A stretch of 64,000 bases of DNA from Acidobacteria bacterium Ga0074141 (GTDB lineage: Bacteria > Acidobacteriota > Blastocatellia > Pyrinomonadales > Pyrinomonadaceae), in NCBI GenBank assembly GCA_001464665.1, contig LNDP01000014.1:124001-188000 (forward strand), written 5' to 3'. How positions within the stretch are numbered: the stretch's first letter is position 1; each line of letters begins with the position of its first letter. The position numbers were made by a program, and so were the translations under genes. The notes below the pieces were generated by a model. That model did not search any database and was not told the DNA's origin. It saw only the letters and a list, made by a program, of their open reading frames with translations. Shown in pieces: positions 48,375 through 56,575 of this stretch.

Positions 48375-48947
48375 CTAATCAGGTGCGTGGATCGACGAGG
48401 GAAGCGTGGCGGCTGAGTGGTCGGCGTCCACGATCTTGGCGGCGAGGGTTATGCCGATGATGGACTTCGCATCTTTGATCTGTCCGAGGCTGATCATTTC
48501 GAGCAGAACGGGGAAGGAATGTCGCTCGATCGTAAGGATCTCGTCTTCCTCAAGCTTTTGGCCGACCTCCGTAAGGCCTGTGGCGAGAAAGACGTGCATT
48601 TTTTCGGTGAGAAAGCCGGGCGAAACGTAAAACTCAGCGAGCTTTTCGACCGTTTCCGCCCGTACGCCGATCTCCTCTTCAAGTTCGCGAAGTGCCCCGG
48701 CGACCGGGTCTTCGCCCGCCTCGAGCGTCCCGGCCGCGAGTTCGAGAAGCATTTCGCCCGCCGCATGTCGATACTGCCGCACAAGCGCCGCCGTGCCATC
48801 ATCAAACACCGGCAATATCACCGCACTCCCGCCATGCACGACAATATCCCGCTCATACTCAACATCACCCTCCCGCACCCGATCAACGCGGATGTCAAAG
48901 ACCTTGCCGGAGTAGATCGTTTTGGAGGAGAAAGTTTCAGGTTGCAT
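48375..48947 (-). CDS. Nudix hydrolase, ADP-ribose pyrophosphatase type
   Basis: 190 aa from ATG 48947 with GGAAGGG directly upstream; an upstream start at 48983 would add 12 atypical residues. The Nudix box is complete: GTLEAGEDPVAGALRELEEEIGV (G-x5-E-x7-RE-x2-EE-x-G). Upstream YERDIVVHGGSAVILPVFDDG and VRQYRHAAGEMLLELAAG match ADP-ribose pyrophosphatases. Cleaves ADP-ribose or related nucleoside diphosphates in the cytoplasm. Encoded upstream of rplM on the same strand. Confidence 0.93.
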   Translation of the reverse strand: MQPETFSSKTIYSGKVFDIRVDRVREGDVEYERDIVVHGGSAVILPVFDDGTAALVRQYRHAAGEMLLELAAGTLEAGEDPVAGALRELEEEIGVRAETVEKLAEFYVSPGFLTEKMHVFLATGLTEVGQKLEEDEILTIERHSFPVLLEMISLGQIKDAKSIIGITLAAKIVDADHSAATLPSSIHAPD

Positions 48948-49174
48948 CCCTTCCAGTTTACAGCAGATCCAAGGCATAAACACGAAAAGCTGCGAATCTT
49001 ATGAATATCCTACAACAAAATCAAAAGCCACCAGCTTTACGAGGCGTCCTAAAGTTTTGGGTGTTCTCGGAACGGTTCAGAGAGAGCGTCAGCAAAATCT
49101 TTTGTCATTGTCAGCAGTCGGGAAACACCATTTGAAGTACCGAATCAATCGAAATTCGCGGAGGAAGGGCCACA

Positions 49175-50593
49175 GTGTTAAAATTGAGTGGTATGCGAGT
49201 ATTCCCGATATTCTTCATACTGTTTCTCGGATTCGTCGCGGTGCTGCCAATATGCTCCCAGCGATCCGTCTTCAAAGAAAAACTGAGAATAACGCTTCCC
49301 GACCCAAGCGATCGAATTTACCTCACAAGTTTCAACAGTGATGGGTCGAAGTTGCTTGTCGTAAACGAAAAATCGGCTCAGGTTTGGTCGACAGAAACTG
49401 GAAAGCTTTTGGTCCGATTCGAAGGCTTCTTGCCATTTGACAGACGGCCGGAGTTCAAATGGCAACCCGGAGGATCGAAGGTATTACAGTACGACTCTAA
49501 CCCTTATAAAACCTCAGACGCTTTTCTTTGGGATGCTGAAACAGGCAAAAGAATTGCTACCCTTACTGAAAGACGTGGAATAATCACGGCCGAATGGAAC
49601 TCTCGCGGCGATCGGATACTTACTGTTGGTAACTGGAGAACCGGGGGTGCTTATGGCCTTTCTCGATTCACCTATTCGGTAAGAAATGAAAACGGCTCCG
49701 CCCTCCGAACAACCACGGAACGTACAGACCAAGTTCACTCGATCCTGTTCTCCGTGACAGGTGATAAAATTATCATTAGCCACAAAGGAAAAGAGGGGCA
49801 AAAGTCGATTCGGATGTACGATGTCGAATCTGATGATCTCATCCGTGGTTTCGATCAAGAAATTTCAAAGGTCGATGTCTTCACCTACGCAATATTCGCA
49901 GGAGAAAGTCCCGACGGCCGTGTCTTGTGTGGGCAGATCAAACTCTCGAAGGGCGTTGCCTGTTGGCGCGTGGAAGATAATGGCGGGGTTACGACATTTA
50001 ATTTTCTGGATACTAAACAAACCGGCGACACGTATTTGGTCGGCTTTGCAAGAGACTCGAGCAAAATCGCATTACTTCGCTCACGACCGAGAAAAATAGA
50101 GATCGCAGATTCGACGACCGGCGAAGTAATGTTCAGTATGGACATCAAGCACAAAGTTCAGCGTTTATCGATGCAGCTTGGGGCGGACAAGCCGTCGTAC
50201 GGTTCTATTTGGAGTCCGAGCGGGCGATACTTTGTTGTGACCGATATCGAAAAGGAAGTCAGTTTATGGGACGTGGAAAAGAAACAGCTAATATCAAATA
50301 GACCCGCGATGTGGGACTCCGATTACGATTGGTTCGTTGGCACGCTCCCGACCGATTTCGAGAAATTCAGTTTCAATGAACGCAATGAGTTTCTTTTGTC
50401 AGTGACGGCGCGAACGGCGAAGGTCTGGAACCCATCAGATGGCCAACTACTTCACGAGGTCGTTGAAACGAATACAAAGTCATCCCTAGGAACGTTTCAG
50501 CGTTATATCGCGCAATGGAGCCCTGGCGGTAAATATCTGCTTACCGCAGCAGAACAGAACAAGACTCTTGTGCTTTGGGCCGTCAACGACTAG
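49175..50593 (+). CDS. Secreted WD40-like beta-propeller protein
   Basis: 472 aa from GTG 49175, supported by GGAGGAAGGG 6-10 nt upstream; ATG 49193 is the alternative. Signal peptide MRVFPIFFILFLGFVAVLPICSQ. Propeller blades with WD40-like turns recur: YLTSFNSDGSKLLVVNEKSAQVWSTETGKLLV, AEWNSRGDRILTVGNW, SIWSPSGRYFVVTDIEKEVSLWDVEKKQ, AQWSPGGKYLLTAAEQNKTLVLW. Likely a periplasmic binding platform; no enzyme residues visible. AT-richer than the ribosomal operon, in a group of secreted unknowns. Confidence 0.85.
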   Translation: MLKLSGMRVFPIFFILFLGFVAVLPICSQRSVFKEKLRITLPDPSDRIYLTSFNSDGSKLLVVNEKSAQVWSTETGKLLVRFEGFLPFDRRPEFKWQPGGSKVLQYDSNPYKTSDAFLWDAETGKRIATLTERRGIITAEWNSRGDRILTVGNWRTGGAYGLSRFTYSVRNENGSALRTTTERTDQVHSILFSVTGDKIIISHKGKEGQKSIRMYDVESDDLIRGFDQEISKVDVFTYAIFAGESPDGRVLCGQIKLSKGVACWRVEDNGGVTTFNFLDTKQTGDTYLVGFARDSSKIALLRSRPRKIEIADSTTGEVMFSMDIKHKVQRLSMQLGADKPSYGSIWSPSGRYFVVTDIEKEVSLWDVEKKQLISNRPAMWDSDYDWFVGTLPTDFEKFSFNERNEFLLSVTARTAKVWNPSDGQLLHEVVETNTKSSLGTFQRYIAQWSPGGKYLLTAAEQNKTLVLWAVND

Positions 50594-50682
50594 TAATCGG
50601 CATCCTAAACTCTTCGATAAAGGAATTTTCTCTTCTCCTGCATTTGCGCGGCCGGCAAACAAAACGAAGGTCAGGCAGATAA

Positions 50683-51414
50683 TCACCCGGCAGTCCGGTT
50701 GATTATCGGTTCTGAGGTTACGGTAAAATCGCCGTTGTCATCCAAAAACAGATCCCCGTAGTTTTTCCATCTGGTTTGCAAGTTCCGGAAAAGCCCTTCG
50801 CCCTTTTCGTTTCCTTTCAGAGATAGATGATATTCGATCTGGAATGCGGGGAATTCGGAACGGATTCGACTCTCTCTTAAACTCCTGCCCAGTTTTACCT
50901 CTACCTCGAAGCCAGTGTCGAGGGTTATGACTTCTGCAAATGAGTAATAACCACCGGGCTCAATAACTTCAAAAAAATCGGCATGTGGTCCAGAGAAATC
51001 GATCTGCCTGACGTACCACGAAATGGGGTCGCTAAAGCCATAGTAATCTGTGCGAGGTGGAATGCAGTTATTCGTACGTATGTCATTAGCATCGACCCGG
51101 ACAGACTGTTTATCTGAGATCGACGGAAGACGCGGTAGAAAGTAAACACGCGTTATCGGCAACTCTTCGGCAAATGGAAGGGGGCGTCTTCCGTCGGGCT
51201 TAAAAACGATCAATCGCCGGTCGGTATCGTTCCGAAATTGCATCGCGAGTTCGGCCTGAACTAACACGCGTCCATTCTTTCCCTGGCATTCAGACGTTGC
51301 GCCTAGATCGATGATAGTTCCGGTCAGGACAAGGCCTTTTGTTCTGGTCGTTTGACCATTCGCGAAGAATGCGAAAAGCAAAAACAATAATGAAAGAAAT
51401 ACCCAGCGTTTCAT
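50683..51414 (-). CDS. Predicted secreted protein, unknown function
   Basis: 243 aa. Signal peptide MKRWVFLSLLFLLFAFFANG, cut before QTTRTK. The mature part is beta-rich (GLVLTGTIIDLGA, GRVLVQAELAMQFRNDTDRRLIVFKPDGRRPLP, EVEVKLGRSLRE) with two Cys in ATSECQGKNG and NNCIPPRTD, consistent with an extracytoplasmic immunoglobulin-like fold. Not recognised. It follows two anchored paralogues on the same strand, eight bases after the first, so all three are likely one operon. Confidence 0.78.
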   Translation of the reverse strand: MKRWVFLSLLFLLFAFFANGQTTRTKGLVLTGTIIDLGATSECQGKNGRVLVQAELAMQFRNDTDRRLIVFKPDGRRPLPFAEELPITRVYFLPRLPSISDKQSVRVDANDIRTNNCIPPRTDYYGFSDPISWYVRQIDFSGPHADFFEVIEPGGYYSFAEVITLDTGFEVEVKLGRSLRESRIRSEFPAFQIEYHLSLKGNEKGEGLFRNLQTRWKNYGDLFLDDNGDFTVTSEPIINRTAG

Positions 51415-51421
51415 ATTGAAC

Positions 51422-52252
51422 CTAACAACCTACGCCGCGAAAACTGGCGTAAACGGCGTATTCCTTTGATGATAGAAATAATGTCGGTTGACGAACGTTG
51501 TAATGGTCTGAAACGTCGATCAAGAAGTCGAGGCGGCTGTCGTTATCAAGGTCGCCTACCCATAGTAGTTCCCACGAACAATCGTTGCAGCCATTAGGTA
51601 GAGTGCGCAAAACTTGAGCATCATGACCTGTTTGTTGCAACATGAGCGATGATCCCTTTTGCGGAAAACCATCTTCGCCGACATTCTCTATCCAGAGCCA
51701 CCAAAATGTTTCGCCTTTGCCAAAACTTTTTCTAGCGGACAAATCAAAGGCCTTTGCCCCTTCAAACTGTTCGAAAAGGGTGACTACGCGGCCAACCTTC
51801 AAATCATTCGCACCGCTGAGAAGGAAAATTGAACGCTTCGCGGATATCACTTTGACCTCGGTATCATAAAGATCAGGATTCTCAATAGGGCCCAATCTGA
51901 TGGTCGCTGGCATTAGACGGTCATCGTTCCCGTCACGAAATAAACCAAGCCACTTTTTCCCAGATCGATACGGAACTTCTTCAGAATGCAATGCTCCGGG
52001 AAAAAGAAGCTTTACGGGCAGGGTTTTCGCGTAATCAACCGTCGGATCAAAGATCGGCGGAACATCAAACGACGTGCCCGCCGGGACAAGTTCGGGAACC
52101 TCGACCGCTTGCACAATCCGAGAATCGAATCTCGACGAGTCCAAAATGACTTCACCGATTTTGATGATCCCAATTGTGACGACCATTCCAAGTAGAAGAG
52201 CGGAGAAAAATGCGATCGATCCGATTGCCCAGCGTTTCATAATTCTTAGCAC
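51422..52252 (-). CDS. Anchored protein with C-terminal DxDxDxRLD motif, tandem paralogue 1
   Basis: 276 aa. N-terminal signal anchor (AIGSIAFFSALLLGMVVTIGII). The C-terminus has SWELLWVGDLDNDSRLDFLID, a calcium-type loop as in FG-GAP/VCBS repeats, then LFLSS and a final GVGC. The middle KKWLGLFRDGNDDRLMPATIRLG aligns with the next gene's EEWLGLYTSKGKVRLAETKV. It overlaps the upstream paralogue by seven bases. The shared plan suggests duplication; function unknown. Two further Cys (NGCNDCSW) precede the loop. Confidence 0.8.
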   Translation of the reverse strand: MLRIMKRWAIGSIAFFSALLLGMVVTIGIIKIGEVILDSSRFDSRIVQAVEVPELVPAGTSFDVPPIFDPTVDYAKTLPVKLLFPGALHSEEVPYRSGKKWLGLFRDGNDDRLMPATIRLGPIENPDLYDTEVKVISAKRSIFLLSGANDLKVGRVVTLFEQFEGAKAFDLSARKSFGKGETFWWLWIENVGEDGFPQKGSSLMLQQTGHDAQVLRTLPNGCNDCSWELLWVGDLDNDSRLDFLIDVSDHYNVRQPTLFLSSKEYAVYASFRGVGC

Positions 52253-53166
52253 CCCGCGGAGTTGAAGCCGGCGACCCGTTCTACCAAGTTTCCATCTTTA
52301 GCTGGGGAGGAAAGGTAAAGATTCGAGCCAAAGCCGCCCTTTTCGTACCCGTACTCAGAAAAATATAAGTCGAGCCGATCGTCGCCATCCATATCGCCAA
52401 CCCACAGCAACTCGCCGATAATGTCGTCTAATGTGTTGTTGTCCTTGTAATAGTGATTAATGGTCACTACCTGTGACTTGCCTTGCGATTCGAGGATCAG
52501 CACGTTTACCTTTCCGCCGTCGTTCTGTAGCCCGGTTGTTACACGCAAAACATATTCTATCGCTCCGAGCCTAAACACACTCCGAAACCCTTGTTCCATT
52601 TGAACGCCATCGTCGGACGGCTTTTTCTGGAAAAGTGTCGTGACTTCGCCCGGCGTGAGTCCGGCGATGCCCTTAACTAAGAACATCAGTTCACCCTTGC
52701 GTTCATATTTTAGCCAGTCATAGGCTTCGTCGCCCTGCCCGATATAGCCTCGACGAGGCGACCGGGTGACTTTTGTCTCCGCTAAACGCACCTTCCCTTT
52801 CGAAGTATAGAGTCCCAACCACTCCTCACCGGACCGCAGTTTAAGTTCAGTTCGGCTGTAACTCGGCCACGGTCCTTCGGGGGAACCAAAGGCTTGGACG
52901 TCGATCAATTGTCCGGATTTCGAGCTTAAAGCTTCATTACTTTCCGCGATCTCATCGAATGTTGGGATATCGTGGATCTCTGGTAGGAAGTCGTCCTGAT
53001 CTGCGGCCTCTACGATCTCGAGTCGTTCTATCTGGGATTCGGGGGCGGAGGTGTTCTTCGTTTCCTGCTCCCACATGAAGAGACTCAATTGACCGAAGTT
53101 GTAGGCGGTTGCTCCGATAGCGAAGGCTGAAAAAAAGACCACGAACAACTTAAGTTTTCTTTCCAT
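52246..53166 (-). CDS. Anchored protein with C-terminal DxDxDxRLD motif, tandem paralogue 2
   Basis: 306 aa. N-terminal hydrophobic anchor (KLFVVFFSAFAIGATAY). C-terminus IGELLWVGDMDGDDRLDLYFSEY, then NLYLSSPAKDG and final FNSAGC, the same arrangement as the adjacent paralogue (ELLWVGDxDxDxRLD ... LxLSS ... GC). The acidic loop is of the calcium-binding DxDxDG type. First gene of the three-gene secreted set; its start has a weak Shine-Dalgarno. No known family can be named. Confidence 0.8.
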   Translation of the reverse strand: MERKLKLFVVFFSAFAIGATAYNFGQLSLFMWEQETKNTSAPESQIERLEIVEAADQDDFLPEIHDIPTFDEIAESNEALSSKSGQLIDVQAFGSPEGPWPSYSRTELKLRSGEEWLGLYTSKGKVRLAETKVTRSPRRGYIGQGDEAYDWLKYERKGELMFLVKGIAGLTPGEVTTLFQKKPSDDGVQMEQGFRSVFRLGAIEYVLRVTTGLQNDGGKVNVLILESQGKSQVVTINHYYKDNNTLDDIIGELLWVGDMDGDDRLDLYFSEYGYEKGGFGSNLYLSSPAKDGNLVERVAGFNSAGC

Positions 53167-53239
53167 ATGGCAACCTCGGACTACTTTGCGGTCATTTTAC
53201 CACGGAGGTGGTTTCGGATTGTAGTAAAATCTTCTGTAA

Positions 53240-53267
53240 GTGACAGATGCTAGGTGATAGGTGAGAG
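53240..53267 (+). repeat. Single heptamer array GTGATAG
   Basis: Four degenerate tandem heptamers (GTGACAG, ATGCTAG, GTGATAG, GTGAGAG) in the gap between the paralogue pair and coaBC. No inverted mate is visible nearby. Confidence 0.65.
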
Positions 53268-53345
53268 TTAAGAAGTTCGGGTGTGAAACGCCCTTACTTA
53301 CGTGCGGGCTACGGACACCGGCAACTGGCATCGGCCAAAAATGCT

Positions 53346-54599
53346 ATGAGTAAATTTCGGGTAGGATTAGGAGTTAGCGGGGGGATCGCGGCTTATAAGG
53401 CTGTGGAGGTGATGCGGCTGCTGCAGAAGGCGGCGTGCGAGGTCTCGGTGGCGATGACGCGGCATGCGACGGAGTTTGTGCAGCCGCTGACGTTTCGGGC
53501 ACTGACGGGCGGGCACGTGATCGTGGATGACTACGACCCGGCGAATCCGGACCCGATCGCGCACATAAAGTTTTCGCAGGAGATCGACCTGCTGCTGATA
53601 GTCCCGGCGACGGCGAATATCATCGGCAAATTCGCCAACGGCATCGCCGATGATTTCTTGAGCTCGACCTATCTTGCATGTACGGCCCAGGTGATGATCG
53701 CACCCGCGATGAACACGACGATGTGGGAGCAGCCCGCGACGCAGCGAAACATCGAAAGGCTCCGGGCCGACGGCGTCCATTTTGTCGAGCCGGTCGCAGG
53801 CGAGCTTGCCTGTAAAACGGTCGGGACGGGAAAGCTTGAGGATGTCGAGAATATTGTTTCGCAAGCGATGCGGCTTTTGTCGGAACCGCCTGCGTCAGCG
53901 GGCGGCCCGGATGTGGTGACAGACTGGCCCGCCGCTTACGCAGCGGGTTCTGACTTGAGCGGCGAGCGGTTCTTGATAACGGTTGGCGGGACGCGGGAGG
54001 CGATCGATCCGGTACGGTTCATTTCGAACCATTCATCGGGAAAGATGGGCTTTGCTTTGGCGGCGGCCGCTCGGGACCGCGGAGCTGAGGTGACGGTGGT
54101 CGCCGGCGTTACAGCAGCCGAACCGCCGAAGGGCGTGCGGGTTTTGCGGGGAATCTCGGCTGAAGAAATGCACTCCGCCGTAAAAGGCGAGATCGAGCGA
54201 GCCACTGTGTTTGTAGGTGCGGCGGCTGTCGCCGATTATGCTCCGGTGAATGCGGCGGATGCGAAGATAAAGAAAGAAGGGAAAGAGCAGCTAACGCTCG
54301 AGCTAAAGAAAACGCCGGACATTCTCGCCGAGGTCTCGCGTAACCGAACCAACGGGCTGCTTGTGGTCGGCTTTGCCGCCGAGACTAGTGACGTTGTCGG
54401 CTACGCCCGTTCAAAGATGGAAAAAAAAGGACTTGATATGGTCGTCGCCAACGACATAACGCGAGAAGGTGCGGGCTTCAATACCGATACGAATATCGCG
54501 ACCATTTTGACCCGCGGCGGCGAGGCTATCGACCTGCCGATGATGCCCAAACGGGAAATGGCTGATAGAATCCTCGATGAACTGGTTAAACTAAGGTAG
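53346..54599 (+). CDS. coaBC: Bifunctional phosphopantothenoylcysteine decarboxylase/ligase, with repeat insertion
   Basis: 417 aa from ATG 53346 (SKFRVGLGVSGGIAAYKAVEV is the usual beginning; a GTG at 53283 would add 21 odd residues). CoA biosynthesis: the CoaB half joins phosphopantothenate to cysteine, the CoaC half decarboxylates the product. CoaC: GGIAAYKA, ANIIGKFANGIADD, APAMNTTMWEQPA. CoaB: ITVGGTREAIDPVRFISNHSSGKMGFA, ADYAPVNAADAKIKK, VVANDI. Residues about 179-203 (SEPPASAGG to AAGSD) are a palindromic DNA insertion in the linker between the two enzymes. Confidence 0.96.
   Translation: MSKFRVGLGVSGGIAAYKAVEVMRLLQKAACEVSVAMTRHATEFVQPLTFRALTGGHVIVDDYDPANPDPIAHIKFSQEIDLLLIVPATANIIGKFANGIADDFLSSTYLACTAQVMIAPAMNTTMWEQPATQRNIERLRADGVHFVEPVAGELACKTVGTGKLEDVENIVSQAMRLLSEPPASAGGPDVVTDWPAAYAAGSDLSGERFLITVGGTREAIDPVRFISNHSSGKMGFALAAAARDRGAEVTVVAGVTAAEPPKGVRVLRGISAEEMHSAVKGEIERATVFVGAAAVADYAPVNAADAKIKKEGKEQLTLELKKTPDILAEVSRNRTNGLLVVGFAAETSDVVGYARSKMEKKGLDMVVANDITREGAGFNTDTNIATILTRGGEAIDLPMMPKREMADRILDELVKLR
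53879..53954 (+). repeat. Two-hairpin palindromic element, in frame in coaBC
   Basis: Left hairpin CCGCCTGC-gtca-GCGGGCGG, right hairpin CCCGCCGCTTACGCAGCGGG, joined by about 20 bases. From TCG 53880 to GAC 53954 is 75 bases, 25 codons. Confidence 0.88.
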
Positions 54600-54608
54600 C
54601 TGACGCCG

Positions 54609-55559
54609 ATGCTAGAGGAAACAAAATCGCTGATCCGCGATGTCCGCGAGCAGGTTCTTTATCTGCAGGAAATTGGCGTTGACGCGCTCGGCGTTGAGTG
54701 GAAGGCGTCCGAAACAAAACAGCCAGACGGGAACGCATCGGCAAATTACCCCGCTCCGGAGCGAACGGTAGTCAAGGAATCGCCGCCGCCGGATATCGTC
54801 ATTCCGACGCGAAGGGCCGAAGCCGCAAGGGCCGATCAGAAGCCCGCGGGCTCGCGGATGGCCGCTTTGCCTTCGCTTTCGAAACGCAAACCGGTCGAAC
54901 GAGGTGCGATGATCGAAGACGCGAGCGTGGTCATATCGGCAAGTAAAGAGATGAACGCTGAGACGCCTGCGAACGATTCGGCGATCGATATGGAGACAGC
55001 AATTAGCAACGAAAGCATCGAATCGATCCGGGCAGAGATAGGTGAATGTACGCGGTGCACGCTGTGCGCCGGCCGGACGCAGGTGGTCCACAGCACGGGC
55101 AATTACAACGCAGAGCTGATGTTTATCGGCGAGGCTCCCGGAGCGGATGAAGACATCAAGGGCGAGCCTTTCGTCGGCCGTGCCGGGCAGCTTTTAACGA
55201 AGATAATCGAAGCTATCGGAATAAAGCGCGAAGAGGTCTTCATCGGCAACATCAATCGCTGTCGGCCGCCGGGCAATCGCCAGCCGCTGCCCGAAGAAGC
55301 GAGTGTTTGTCGCCCTTACCTATTGCGAGAGGTCGCGGTCATCAAGCCTAAGGTGATAGTTGTGCTCGGCGCTCATGCGGCGCACAATCTTCTCGAGGTA
55401 AAAACGCCGATCTCAAAGCTTCGAGGCCAGTTTCACGACTATTTCGGCACCAAAGTAATGCCGACGTTTCATCCTGCATACTTGCTCCGAGACCCGCACA
55501 AGAAGAAAGAGGTCTGGGACGACATGAAGATGGTCCGCGACCTGCTGCGGACGATGTGA
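54609..55559 (+). CDS. Type 4/5 uracil-DNA glycosylase with long N-terminal extension
   Basis: 316 aa; the catalytic domain is the last about 165 residues. It has the iron-sulfur Cys set ([14 protein letters not shown] and later Cys), motif [44 protein letters not shown], and [16 protein letters not shown]. Removes uracil from DNA. Residues 1-150 are an extension with no known domain, rich in Ala/Glu/Pro and predicted disordered, preceded by a short helix ([19 protein letters not shown]). Nine bases after coaBC. Confidence 0.93.
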   Translation: MLEETKSLIRDVREQVLYLQEIGVDALGVEWKASETKQPDGNASANYPAPERTVVKESPPPDIVIPTRRAEAARADQKPAGSRMAALPSLSKRKPVERGAMIEDASVVISASKEMNAETPANDSAIDMETAISNESIESIRAEIGECTRCTLCAGRTQVVHSTGNYNAELMFIGEAPGADEDIKGEPFVGRAGQLLTKIIEAIGIKREEVFIGNINRCRPPGNRQPLPEEASVCRPYLLREVAVIKPKVIVVLGAHAAHNLLEVKTPISKLRGQFHDYFGTKVMPTFHPAYLLRDPHKKKEVWDDMKMVRDLLRTM

Positions 55560-55612
55560 TTTGCGGCCGGAGGCCGTGAATCCGAACAAGGGGGTTTCTC
55601 GAAACCGCTGTT

Positions 55613-56575
55613 ATGAGACACGTTAGAGCCACAGTGGCCGCCGTTGGTGCGGCCATAGGCTCGATTCCAATGCTAAGATTTACTGGAGCAGCAGCGGCTG
55701 GAAAGGGGACGTCCGCAGTCGATCGGCCGGGCATAGAAGAGTGCCGTGCGATCACAAAGCGGTACGGGACCAGCTTTTATTTTGCGACGCAGTTCTTTCC
55801 ACGTGAGGTTCGTGAAGGGATCTACGCAGTCTATGCATTTGCCCGAATTCCGGACGAAATAGTCGACGACCCGAACTGCTCGGACCATGAGAACGCGACC
55901 CGCCGGCTCGAGGAATGGTATGCGGAATTCAAGCAAGCCTTTCTTACCGGGAGTTCTACCGACGCTGTGCTCGACGCGATCGTAAAGCAGTTTCACAAAC
56001 ACGGCATCCCGGAATCGGAGTGCGATGCGTTCATTCGCTCGATGTTCATGGATGAGCGGAAGTTCTCATACGCAAACTACCAAGAGCTTGAGGAGTACAT
56101 GTATGGTTCGGCGTCGGTGATCGGGTTAATGGTGACTCGGATCGTCGGATATTCGGGCGAAGAGGCTTTTGAATACGCAAAAAAGCTTGGCAATGCTTTC
56201 CAGCTAACAAATTTCCTCCGCGATATCCGCGAGGATTATGAGAACCTCGGCCGTGTTTATATGCCCGAGGACGAGATGGCAAAATTCGGGCTGACCAGGG
56301 ATGATATTGCCGGGCGCGTTCGGGACGAGCGTTTTGAGAATTTCATGCAGTTTCAGATAAAGCGCAACCGCGAGATCTATCGCGAGGCCTTCCCGGGAAT
56401 CCGAATGCTTCATTGGCGCGGGCGGTTGGCGGTAAAGATCTCTTACGTGCTCTACAAGGCGATCCTCGGCGAGATCGAGCGGGCCAATTATAACGTTTAC
56501 GCGGGCCGCGTCCGGACCAACCGACAACAGAAGATCGTGCTATCCCTCAAAGCCCTTGCGGGTGTCTATGAATAA
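55613..56575 (+). CDS. crtB: Phytoene synthase
   Basis: 320 aa. Condenses two GGPP to phytoene, or possibly squalene-type products. Both Mg-binding motifs are present: RIPDEIVDD and NFLRDIREDYENLGRVYMP, with FYFATQFFPREVREGIYAVYAF and GYSGEEAFEYAKKLGNAFQLT. The first about 25 residues (VRATVAAVGAAIGSIPM) look atypical; an ATG at 55670 may be the real start. Its stop overlaps the crtI start by eight bases (ATGAATAA). Confidence 0.94.
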   Translation: MRHVRATVAAVGAAIGSIPMLRFTGAAAAGKGTSAVDRPGIEECRAITKRYGTSFYFATQFFPREVREGIYAVYAFARIPDEIVDDPNCSDHENATRRLEEWYAEFKQAFLTGSSTDAVLDAIVKQFHKHGIPESECDAFIRSMFMDERKFSYANYQELEEYMYGSASVIGLMVTRIVGYSGEEAFEYAKKLGNAFQLTNFLRDIREDYENLGRVYMPEDEMAKFGLTRDDIAGRVRDERFENFMQFQIKRNREIYREAFPGIRMLHWRGRLAVKISYVLYKAILGEIERANYNVYAGRVRTNRQQKIVLSLKALAGVYE

